Shown in pieces: positions 35,137 to 45,164 of a DNA stretch of 64,000 nt. The stretch is from Przewalskia tangutica. Taxonomy: Eukaryota > Streptophyta > Magnoliopsida > Solanales > Solanaceae. The notes below the pieces were generated by a model, which was not told the DNA's origin, did not search any database, and was given only the letters and a program-made list of their open reading frames with translations. Within the stretch, counting starts at the first letter, position 1; each line of letters opens with the position of its first letter. The translations under genes and the position numbers were made by a program. The DNA is taken from positions 83,348,992 to 83,412,991 of the forward strand of contig CM056731.1 in assembly GCA_029844215.1 (NCBI GenBank). The letters are read 5' to 3'.

Positions 35137-35363
35137 CTATCGTACTATACAGGTAAAGCTATTCATGCTCAAGATATAGGAAAGTTCCACATACCTCTTC
35201 GGTCAATCCACTTGCTAAGTCCAAAATACCGCACGTAGTATGTCAACCTATAATGACCATACTACGTGCGGTATTTTGGACTTAGCAAGTGGATTGACCG
35301 AAGAGGTATGTGGAACTTTCCTATCTCTTGAGCATGAATAGCTTTACCTATATAGTACGATAG
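35137..35363. repeat. Inverted repeat (hairpin) in unit 3, 106-bp arms
   Basis: Arms 35137-35242 and 35258-35363 are near-perfect reverse complements, with loop TCAACCTATAATGAC (35243-35257). The right arm is normal LTR A sequence and includes a GAGGTATGTG candidate splice donor; the left arm carries its antisense. Seven bases (TCTCCAG) lie between the gag border and the left arm. Confidence 0.93.
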
Positions 35364-36929
35364 ACGTACAAGGTTTTGATATCCCTTACTTGTTTTAAGG
35401 ATGGCCAAGTTTTTGTGAGTAAGGGGGATTAACTCATTTCTTTAAAAAGTACTAAGGATGTCTTGAGTTTTCAAAGTTAAGGGTCTTGATGCGTTCAAGT
35501 ATATGATTCTTGTTCCTTTTTAAAAGTGTAAGTTCCTTGGGTTTTAGGAAGGTGTATTTGACTAAGGTATAACATTAATATAATGACTTTATGAGAAGTT
35601 GATTATATTAGCTTTATGGAAGGTTAATAAAGGAAGATTTACTCTAAGTAAAATGAGTACGGATAAATGATTTGAGGTTGTGAAAGACAAATTGGTTTTA
35701 AGGCATCAATTGCCCAAAAGTTTTATGTGAAAAAGAGTCATTTTTAAAAGAGTAGAAGTATGTAGTACTTTGGGTTAAATTCCCGGATTTCTTTTATTAA
35801 GATATGTTAGTGCCTTAAGTAAACTAAAATGAGAGGGTATATGAACAAGACTAATATGAAGTTAATGTCTTTCTTAACTTATTTATGTTATGTATGATGG
35901 CTGGTTGAGCTAGGGTAAGAGTATAAATGAGGGGTAAACCCCCAAGACGTTATACCACCTTCTCCAGGGTAAGAGTATAAATGAGGGATAAACCCCCAAG
36001 ACGTTATACCACCTTCTCCAGGGTAAGAGTATAAATGAGGGGTAAACCCCAAAGATGTTATACCACCTGCTTCAGGGTAAGAGTATAAATGAGGGGTAAA
36101 CCCCCAAGACGTTATACCACCTATTCCGTGGATTTGCTACCCATGATGCGAGGAATACCTCATGCGAGTCCGTAGGGCTCATGCGGGTGAAATAGTCCCA
36201 TGCGGGTGAGTCTGACTATGCGAGGAATACCTCATGCGGGTCCACATGACCCATGCGGGTGAAATAGTCCCAGGAGTAGGAGTGCTTAATGATACTGCGG
36301 GGCGGATGACCTTGCTTTGACCATGAGCTTCCTATTTTCATGCAGTATATTATATGCTTGATATTCTCATTGTTAGTAAGGCACAATGTTCTGTAAACTG
36401 ATTTTTATACATGTCTCCAGTTATTTTAGACTTATGAGGTATTTTAAGTATTTTCCAGTTTCTTTATTTTAAGTATTTTCCAGTTTCGCATACTTAGTAC
36501 ATATTGTGTACTGACCCCCTTCCTCGGGGGCTGTGTTCATGCCGCAGGTAGGGGTAAGCAGGTGGTGGATCCTCACTCTTAGGATCACTGTTCTGGTGTC
36601 AGAAGCTCCATTCCTCCGGAGGCTTGTTTTGTGGGTACGGTTCTTCCCTGATGCTTTAGGTATTATGTACATTCAGGGGTATGGCGGGGCCCTGTCCCGC
36701 CACAGTTGTTATTCCTAGAGGTCTGTAGTCACGTTTGTGGTTTTGGGCTGTAAGAACAAGTTGTACTGTTATACTTTTGATTAAGTATATTTTTATGGAA
36801 GGCGACGCGCCGGCTTGCGATGATGTTTACTTTATACAAAGCTTATGTGTTATGTATGTTCATTGCTATTCTCGATGTATACTGACGGGGTGCCCGGTAT
36901 GGCACGATCGCGGCCGGTCGGTCGTGACA
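35259..36929 (+). repeat. Partial LTR A, unit 3
   Basis: It runs from the hairpin turn to GTCGTGACA, with four minisatellite copies (35913-36121). A ~28-bp tandem duplication of the TATTTTAAGTATTTTCCAG segment (about 36440-36490) is private to this unit. A damaged primer site follows at 36934. Confidence 0.88.
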
Positions 36930-37133
36930 AAAGTGGTATCGAGCGATTAGTCCTCGAAAGTGTCTGAGACCGTATCTAGTAGAGTCTTGTTTATCGGTGT
37001 TTTGTGCACCACATCTATAATCAGGAGGCTGCAGGATATTTAGAATTGGTTTCCATTCTTTCACTCTAAGATCGTGCAATAGAGTTGTGTTATAGGTTGA
37101 ACTTTCTCTGATATTTTCCTTTGTGTATCAGTT

Positions 37134-37409
37134 ATGCCTCCACGCAAGGCAACCGCGGCCCAGAAGGGCACGGCAGTGAAGAGTCGCTAGTAGGGCCAGA
37201 GGTCACGAGGCTGAGCCGATCCTTACGAGAGATGATGTTTCTGGCGGCGAGTTCCACGACGTCGCCAGCCTCAGCGAGTTGGCGGCAGCGGCGCTGCGAG
37301 ACAATGGTACACGAGCCTCGGTCCACGATCGGTGAGTATAGAGATTACGAGGCGATCCGGTTGTTGACCAACATAGTGGCGAGCGTGGCGTGAAGCGACC
37401 AACCCTGAG
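37134..37409 (+). pseudogene. gag: gag 5' fragment, tandem unit 4
   Basis: It starts MPPRKATAAQKG, then loses frame after about 15 codons through one-base losses. Same extent as the other fragments, ending at CCCTGAG next to the inverted repeat. Confidence 0.8.
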
Positions 37410-37416
37410 TCTCGAT

Positions 37417-37633
37417 CTATCGTCTTATACAGTAAAGCTATTCATGCTCAAGATATAGGAAAGTTCCACATCCTCTTGGTCGATCCACTAGCTAAGTCCA
37501 AAATACGCGCGTGGTATGTCAACCTATAATGACCATACTACGTGCGGTATTTTGGACTTAGCAGTGGATCGACCAAGAGGTATGTGAACTTCTATCTCTG
37601 AGCATGAATAGCTTTACCTATATAATGCGATAG
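37417..37633. repeat. Inverted repeat (hairpin) in unit 4
   Basis: Same turn and loop as unit 3. Arms are about 100 bp, shortened by several small losses that often affect both arms at the same place (for example GGTCGATCCACTAGC opposite GCAGTGGATCGACC). Confidence 0.9.
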
Positions 37634-39122
37634 GCATCTGAAAGGTTTTGATATCCTTACTTGTTTTAAGGATGGCGAGTTTTTGTGAGTAAGGGGGATT
37701 AACTCATTTCTTTAAAAAGTACTAAGGATGTCTTGAGTTTTCAAAGTTAAGGGTCTTGATGCGTTCAAGTATATGATTCTTGTTCCTTTTTAAAAGTGTA
37801 AGTTCCTTGGGTTTTAGGAAGGTGTATTTGACTAAGGTATAACATTAATATAATGACTTTATGAGAAGTTGATTATATTAGCTTTATGGAAGGTTAATAA
37901 AGGAAGATTTACTCTAAGTAAAATGAGTACGGATAAATGATTTGAGGTTGTGAAAGACAAATTGGTTTTAAGGCATCAATTGCCCAAAAGTTTTATGTGA
38001 AAAAGAGTCATTTTTAAAAGAGTAGAAGTATGTAGTACTTTGGGTTAAATTCCCGGATTTCTTTTATTAAGATATGTTAGTGCCTTAAGTAAACTAAAAT
38101 GAGAGGGTATATGAACAAGACTAATATGAAGTTAGGGGCTTTCTTAACTTATTTATGTTATGTATGATGGCCGGTTGAGCTAGGGTAAGAGTATAAATGA
38201 GGGGTAAACCCCCAAGACGTTATACCACCTTCTCCAGGGTAAGAGTATAAATGAGGGGTAAACCCCCAAGACGTTATACCACCTGCTTCAGGGTAAGAGT
38301 ATAAATGAGGGGTAAACCCCCAAGACGTTATACCACCTATTCCGTGGATTTGCTACCCATGATGCGAGGAATACCTCATGTGAGTCCGTAGGGCTCATGC
38401 GGGTAAAATAGTCCCATGCGGGTGAGTACAGCCTATGCGAGGAATACCTCATGCGGGTCCACATGACCCATGCGGGTGAAATAGTCCCAGGAGTAGGAGT
38501 GCTTAATGATACTGCGAGGCGGAAGACCTTGCTTTGACCTTGAGCTTCCTATTTTCATGCAGTATATTATATGCTTGGTATTCTCATTGTTAGTAAGGCA
38601 CAATATTCTGTAAACTGATTTTTATACATGTCTCCAGTTATTTTAGACTTATGAGGTATTTTAAGTATTTTCCATTCCAGATACTTAGTACATGTATTGT
38701 GTCGACCCCTTCCTCGGGTGTGTTCATCTGCAGTAGGGAGTAGCAGGTGGTGGATCCTCACTCTTAGGATCACTGTTCTGGTGTCAGAAGCTCCATTCCT
38801 CCGGAGGCTTGTTTTGTGGGTACGGTTCTTCCCTGATGCTATAGGTATTATGTACATTCAGGGGTATGGCGGGGCCCTGTCCCGCCACAGTTGTTATTCC
38901 TAGAGGTCTGTAGTCACGTTTGTGGTTTTGGGCTGTAAGAACAAGTTGTACTGTTATACTTTTGATTAAGTATATTTTTATGGAAGCGACCTTCGTGCTT
39001 GCGGTGATGTTTACTTTATACAGGCTTATGTGTTATGTATGTTCCGCTGCTATTCTCTGATGTATACCTGACGGGGTGCCCCGGTATGGCACCAGTCGCG
39101 GCCCCGGGGTCAGGTCGTGACA
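37534..39122 (+). repeat. Partial LTR A, unit 4
   Basis: Three minisatellite copies (38183-38337) and an end at GTCGTGACA. The tRNA-Met primer site after it (39127-39138) is intact. Confidence 0.88.
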
Positions 39123-39329
39123 AAAGTGGTATCAGAGCAGTTAGTCCTCAGAAAGTGTCTACAGACCGTGTCTAGTAGAGTCTTGATTATCGGTGTGTTG
39201 TGCACCACATCTATAATCAGGAGGCTGCAGGATATTTAGGATTGGTTTCCATTCTTTCACTCTAAGATCGTGCAATAGAGTTGTGTTATAGGTTGAACTT
39301 TCTCTGATATTTTCCTTTATGTATCAGTT

Positions 39330-39608
39330 ATGCCTCCACGCAAGGCAACCGCGGCCCGTGAAGGCAAGGAAGCTGAGAGCGTTAGTAGGACGCGGAGGTC
39401 ACGAGGCACAGCCGATCCTTACGAGAGAGGATGTTTGGTGGCGAGTTCCACGACGTCGCCAGCCTCAGCGGAGTTCGAGGCAGCGGCGCTGCGAGCGGTA
39501 CACGAGCCTTGATCCCACGATCGGTGAGTATAGATTACGAGAGCAGATCCGGTTGTTGACAGCGTAAGTAGCGAGCGGCCGGCGAAGCGAGCGACGACCA
39601 ACCTAGAG
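39330..39608 (+). pseudogene. gag: gag 5' fragment, tandem unit 5
   Basis: It begins MPPRKATAAREGKEAES, then shifts frame. Ends at CCTAGAG as in unit 1. The upstream TTTATGTATCAGTT acceptor-like sequence is kept. Confidence 0.8.
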
Positions 39609-39616
39609 TCTCCAGT

Positions 39617-39843
39617 CTATCGTACTATATAGGTAAAGCTATTCATGCTCAAGAGATAGGAAAGTTCCACATACCTCTTCGGTCAATCCACTTGCTAAGT
39701 CCAAAATACCGCACGTAGTATGTCAACCTATAATGACCATACTACGTGCGGTATTTTGGACTTAGCAAGTGTATTGACCGAAGAGGTATGTGGAACTTTC
39801 CTATCTCTTGAGCATGAATAGCTTTACCTATATAGTACGATAG
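39617..39843. repeat. Inverted repeat (hairpin) in unit 5
   Basis: Arms of 106 bp with the 15-nt loop, nearly identical to unit 3. This is the last hairpin before the gag-pol copy. Confidence 0.92.
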
Positions 39844-41390
39844 GCATCTGGTTTTGATATCCCTTACTTGTTTTAAGGATGGCCAAGTTTTTGTGAGTAA
39901 GGGGTATTAACTCATTTTTTAAAAAGTACTAAGGATGTCTTGAGTTTTCAAAGTTAAGGGTCTTGATGCGTTCAAGTATATGATTCTTGTTCCTTTTTAA
40001 AAGTGTAAGTCCCTTGGGTTTTAGGAAGGTGTATTTGACTAAGGTATACCATTAATATAATGACTTTATGAGAAGTTGATTATATTAGCTTTATGGAAGG
40101 TTAATAAAGGAAGATTTACTCTAAGTAAAATGAGTACGGATAAATGATTTGAGGTTGTGAAAGACAAATTGGTTTTAAGGCATCAATTGCCCAAAAGTTT
40201 TATTTGAAAAAGAGTCATTTTTAAAAGAGTAGAAGTATGTAGTACTTTGGGTTAAATTCCCGGATTTCTTTTATTAAGATATGTTAGTGCCTTAAGTAAA
40301 CTAAAATGAGAGGGTATATGAACAAGACTAATATTAAGTTAGGGGCTTTCTTAACTTATTTATGTTATGTATGATGGCCGGTTGAGCTAGGGTAAGAGTA
40401 TAAATGAGGGGTAAACCCCCAAGACGTTATACCACCTTCTCCAGGGTAAGAGTATAAATGAGGGATAAACCCCCAAGACGTTATACCACCTTCTCCAGGG
40501 TAAGAGTATAAATGAGGGGTAAACCCCCAAGACGTTATACCACCTGCTTCAGGGTAAGAGTATAAATGAGGGGTAAACCCCCAAGACGTTATACCACCTA
40601 TTCCGTGGATTTGCTACCCACGATGCGAGGAATACCTCATGCGAGTCCGTAGGGCTCATGCGGGTGAAATAGTCCCATGCGGGTGAGTACAGCCTATGCG
40701 AGGAATACCTCATGCGGGTCCACATGACCCATGCGGGTGAAATAGTCCCAGGAGTAGGAGTGCTTAATGATACTGCGGGGCGGATGACCTTGCTTTGACC
40801 ATGAGCTTCCTATTTTCATGCAGTATATTATATGCTTGATATTCTCATTGTTAGTAAGGCACAGTGTTCTGTAAACTGATTTTTATACATGTCTCCAGTT
40901 ATTTTAGACTTATGAGGTATTTTCAGTATTTTCCAGTTTCGCATACTTAGTACATATTGTGTACTGACCCCCTTCCTCGGGGGCTGCGTTCATGCCGCAT
41001 GTAGGGGTAAGCAGGTGGTGGATCCTCACTCTTAGGATCACTGTTCTGGTGTCAGAAGCTCCATTCCTCCGGAGGCTTGTTTTATGGGTACGGTTCTTCC
41101 CTGATGCTATAGGTATTATGTACATTCAGGGGTATGGCGGGGCCCTGTCCGCTGATTGTTATTCCTAGAGGTCTGTAGTCACGTTTGTGGTTTTGGGCTG
41201 TAAGAACAAGTTGTACTGTTATACTTTTGATTAAGTATATTTTTATGGAAGGCAGCCTTGTCGGCTTGCCAGTGATGTTTACTTTATACAGGCATATGTG
41301 TTATGTATGTTCCGCTGCTATTCTCTAATGTATACCTGACGGGGTGCCCCGATATGGCACCAGTGGCGGCCCCGCGGTCGGGTCGTGACA
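39739..41390 (+). repeat. Partial LTR A, unit 5, in front of gag-pol
   Basis: It runs from the hairpin turn to GGTCGTGACA, with four minisatellite copies. It lacks the LTR promoter half, so the gag-pol that follows has no complete 5' LTR of its own. Confidence 0.88.
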
Positions 41391-41394
41391 AAAG

Positions 41395-41406
41395 TGGTAT
41401 CAGAGC
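41395..41406 (+). other. Primer binding site, initiator tRNA-Met, before gag-pol of A
   Basis: Intact TGGTATCAGAGC, 4 bp after the partial LTR. Confidence 0.9.
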
Positions 41407-41597
41407 AGTTAGTCCTCGGAAAGTGTCTACAGACCGTGTCTAGTAGAGTCTTGATTATCGGTGTGTTGTGCACCACATCTATAATCAGGAGGCTGCAGGA
41501 TATTTAGGATTGATGTCCATTCTTTCACTCTAAGATCGTGCAATAGAGCTGTGTTATAGGTTGAACTTCCTCTGATATTTTCCTTTATGTTGCAGTT

Positions 41598-42760
41598 ATG
41601 CCTCCACGCAAGGCAACCGCGGCCCAGAAGGGCAAGGCAGCTGAGGGAGCTGCTAGTAGGATGCGGAGGGTCAAGAGGGCACAGGCCCAGTCCTTACCAG
41701 AGATGATATTTCGGGCGGCGAGTTCCACGACGTCGCCAACCTCAGCGGAGTTCGAGGCAGCAACAACGGCTACTTAGACCGCGGTACCTGAGCCTCCAGT
41801 CCCACAGTCGGGGGCTGAGTATAGAGATTACGGGGAGCAGATCCGGTTGTTGACTAGCATAGTAGCAGGGCAGCGCCGACAGGAGCAGGTAGCCAACCCT
41901 AGAGCCGACAGTTTACGGATTCGGGATTTCCTGGGTTGTCATCCACCCGAGTTCTATGGTTCGAGGTCCGAGGAGTATCCTCAGGAGTTTGTTCGGTAGT
42001 TACAGCGGACTATGCAGGTGCTTAGGGCCTCGGAGGCTGAGTCCGTCATGCTAGCCTCTTACCGGTTACGCGATATTGCGTTGAACTGGTTTGAGTCATG
42101 GGAGTTGTCTAGAGGTGAGGATGCTCTTCCAGCTGTTTGGGAGGAGTTCACAGAGGCTTTCCTGGATCACTTCTTGCCTCCTGAGATGAGGAGAGCCCAC
42201 GTAGATAGATTCTTAACCTTGAGGCAGAACGGGAGGACTATCAGAGAGTACAGCCTGGAGTTTGACTCCTTGGCCAGGTATGCACACACCATTGTAGCTG
42301 ACATGGCAGATAGGGTTCATCGATATGTGATGGGGTTAGACCATCATATGATTACTGCATGCTTGGGGGTGGCTCTTCAGGCAGGGATGGATATTGCCAG
42401 GATGCAGACGTATGAGCTGGGGATTGAGGACAGAGAGAGGGAGGATCAGCTAGATTTAGGCCAGCCCAAGAGGCGGGCAGCGAGGTCTCAGGCGATTTAG
42501 GCGGGCGGCCTCGGCGAACTAGGTCCACATTTCAGCCGGCGAGTGCTCCTTCTCGCCGGCGAGAGTCCGATCGGCCGTCATTCGAGCGGTCGAGCTCCGA
42601 GACTTCTGGTTTCAGGGAAGCAGAGACCGCTACCGATCGAGGCCATCCCCATCTCAGTGCGTTCGATGCGGTAGGTCTCACCCAGGCGAGTGTCGTGTTC
42701 CTTCAGGAGCTTGTTTACTCTTGTGGCCAGCAGGGCCATTTGAAGAGAGATTGTCCGTCC
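41598..42760 (+). pseudogene. gag: gag of element A
   Basis: The only long gag of A. The frame from MPPRKATAAQKG runs to a stop at 42498-42500, with two in-frame TAG codons (41775-41777 and 41997-41999), both simplest as CAG changed to TAG. The capsid region is well kept: LRIRDFLGCHPPEFYG, ALNWFESWELSRGED and REYSLEFDSLARYAH (about 41920-42290). After 42500 the frame shifts and the nucleocapsid appears at about 42712-42757 as a knuckle, SCGQQGHLKRDCP, whose first Cys reads Val. The other five gag copies stop at base ~280, so this copy shows what they lack. Confidence 0.85.
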
Positions 42761-42959
42761 AGAGGTGGCGGGAGTGTTATGGTTCAGCCGACAGGGTCAG
42801 TTGCTGGATCTTCATCCTCGACGGTTATGCGCCCCGGAGGGCAGGGGGTTCATAGACCAGCAGGCCGCGGCAGGGGTCGTGGTAGGAGTCCCAGTTCCAG
42901 CGGTCCTCAGAACCGCATTTATGCTATGTACAGCCGTCAGGACCAGGAGGCGTCACCGA

Positions 42960-43400
42960 ATGTCGTCACAGGTACATTATTGGTTTCATGCTGTGATGTA
43001 TATGCTTTGATAGATCCAGGTTCTACCTTGTCCTATATATCTCCTCATATTGCTGGTAGAATAGGGATAGAGCCCGAGTCCATAAAACCTTTTGAGGTGG
43101 CTACGCCAGTGGGTGATTCGGTGGTGGCCGAGCGGGTATATAAGGCTTGTCCAGTGACTATTTATGGTCGTCAGACTCTAGCCGACTTGATAGAGTTGTA
43201 TATGATGGACTTTGATGTGATTATGGGTATGGATTGACTAGCGTCTTGCTATGCCAATGTGGACTGTAGAGAGAGATTGGTACGGTTCCAGTTTCCTGGT
43301 GAGCCGGTTATCGAGTGGAAGGGGAATACTGCGTCGTCGAGGGGTAAGTTTATTTCTTATCTCAAGGCTAGGAAGATGGTGCGGAAGGGGTATATCTAAC
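42960..43400 (+). pseudogene. pol: Protease and linker of element A
   Basis: ALIDPGSTLSYISP with the catalytic Asp codon at 43013-43015, then PFEVATPVGDSVVAERVY and DLIELYMMDFDVIMGMD. A TGA (43235-43237) replaces the Trp codon of MDWLASC, simplest as TGG to TGA. The frame continues to a TAA at 43397-43399 in the YIYH linker. Apart from these stops the region is continuous with gag. Confidence 0.85.
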
Positions 43401-44790
43401 ATATGGTTCGGGTATTCGATACTGAGGCTGAGATACCGGACCTTCAGTCAGTTCCGGTCGTTAGAGAGTTTGAAGACGTATTCCCAGACGAGCTTCCGGG
43501 TATCCCCCCTGAGAGGGAGATTGAGTTTTGCATTGATTTGGCGCCAGACACTCGACCGATATCTATTCCGCCATACAGGATGACACCTGTCGAGTTGAGG
43601 GAATTGAAGGACCAGCTGAAAGATTTGCTGGAAAAAGGCTTTATCAGGCCAAGTGTTTCTCCCTGGGGAGCGCCAGTGTTATTCGTAAAGAAGAAGGATG
43701 GGACGCTGTGTATGTGTGTTGATTACAGGCAGCTGAATAAAGTAACTATCAAGAACATATATCCCCTCCCCAGGATTGATGATTTGTTTGACCAGTTGCA
43801 GGGTGCGAGATGTTTCTCCAAGATAGACCTGTGATCTGGTTATCATCAGGTGCGAGTTAGAGAGGCAGATATCCCGAAGACTGCATTCAGGACCCGGTAT
43901 GGGCACTATGAGTTCAGGGTGATGTCTTTCGGGTTGACCAACGCCAATGGTATTCATGGATTTTATGAACCGGGTGTTCAAGCCATTCTTGGATATGTTC
44001 GTTATAGTATTCATTGATGATATCCTGGTTTATTCGCGCACAGAGCAGGAGCATGCAGATCATTTGAGGGCGGTATTGGGAGTCCTCCGGGCCGTGATTG
44101 TATGCCAAGTTCTCGAAACGCGAGTTTTGGTTGGCTTCATGGCTTTCTTAGGGCATGTTATCGGTAGATGGTATTCGGGTTGATACAACAAAGATCGAGC
44201 GATCAGACTTGGCCTAGACCACTACTGACGGAGGTGCGCAACTTTTTGGGCCTTGCGGGTTATTATCGGAGATTTGTGGAGAAGTTTGCTTCCATCTCAG
44301 CACCTTTGACTAGGCTGACTCAGAAAGCAGCTATGTTCCGGTGGACGAATGCTTGTGAGGAGAGTTTCCAGTTACTGAAGGAGAAATTGACGACCGCTCC
44401 AGTTCTTACTCTTCCAGAGGGTTTAGACGGATACGTGGTTTATTGTGATGCGTCGGGTGTCGGGCTTGGTGCGTCGATGCAAACGCGACAAAGTTATAGC
44501 TACGATCTCGGCGGCCAGGAAGCATGAGAAGAACTATCCCACACATGACTTAGAGTTGGCAGCAGTGATTCATGCCTTGAAGATCTGGAGACATTATTTG
44601 TATGGGGTTCATGTGGATATTTACACAGACCACAAGAGCCTCCAGTATATCTTCAGCCAGAGGGAGCTGAACTTGCGGCAGAGACGGTGGTTGGAGTTAC
44701 TTAAAGATTATGATGTCGATATTCTATACCACCCAGGGAAGGCCAATGTAGTTGCAGATGCCCTTAGTCGCAGGTCGATGGGTAGTCTGT
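43400..44790 (+). pseudogene. pol: Reverse transcriptase and RNase H of element A
   Basis: RT opens with VFDTEAEIPDLQSVPVVREF and shows RPSVSPWGAPVLFVKKKDG, VDYRQLNKVTIKN and FSKIDL followed by TGA (43832-43834, an Arg codon in relatives, CGA to TGA). After a small shift come FMNRVFKPFLD and catalytic FIDDILVYS (FIDD at 44010-44021). RNase H follows with YCDASGVGLG (44441-44470), NYPTHDLELAAVIHALK, IYTDHKSLQYIF and LKDYDVDILYHPGKANVVADALSRR. Four frame changes are present. This is the best-preserved Tekay pol segment in the window, close to intact at residue level. Confidence 0.9.
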
Positions 44791-44949
44791 CGATGTCTGA
44801 CGCAGAGAAGGGATATGGTCCGAGAGTTACATCAGCTAGCGAGCCTTGGGGTTCGTTTGGTTGATTCTGATAGCAATGGGGTTCGGGTTCGAGAGATTGC
44901 CGAGTCTTCCATCATCGAGGAGGTGAAGAGATGACAGTATGAGGATCCG

Positions 44950-45164
44950 ATTATGGTACGGTATCGCGATGCAGCTCTCCAGAAAGAGAAGAGTCTATTT
45001 GAGGTAGCGCCTGATGGGGTGCTAAGATTTGAGGGCCGACTGTGTGTTCCCGATGTGACAGGACTTCGTCAGCAGATTCTGGGGGAGGCACACATCGCTC
45101 GTTATTCTATTCACCCGGGGTCGACTAAGATGTACCATGACCTCAGGTGTGTCTATTGGTGGAA
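44950..45164 (+). pseudogene. pol: Integrase of element A, N-terminal zinc region only
   Basis: The frame encodes LRFEGRLCVPDVTGLRQQIL and IHPGSTKMYHDLRCVYWWN, the HHCC zinc-binding start of integrase. After VYWWN the sequence switches without a gap to LTR A sequence, so the catalytic core, the C-terminal domain, the chromodomain, the polypurine tract and the 5' part of the 3' LTR are all missing. The 91-codon frame crosses the joint and ends in LTR-encoded residues. Confidence 0.9.
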
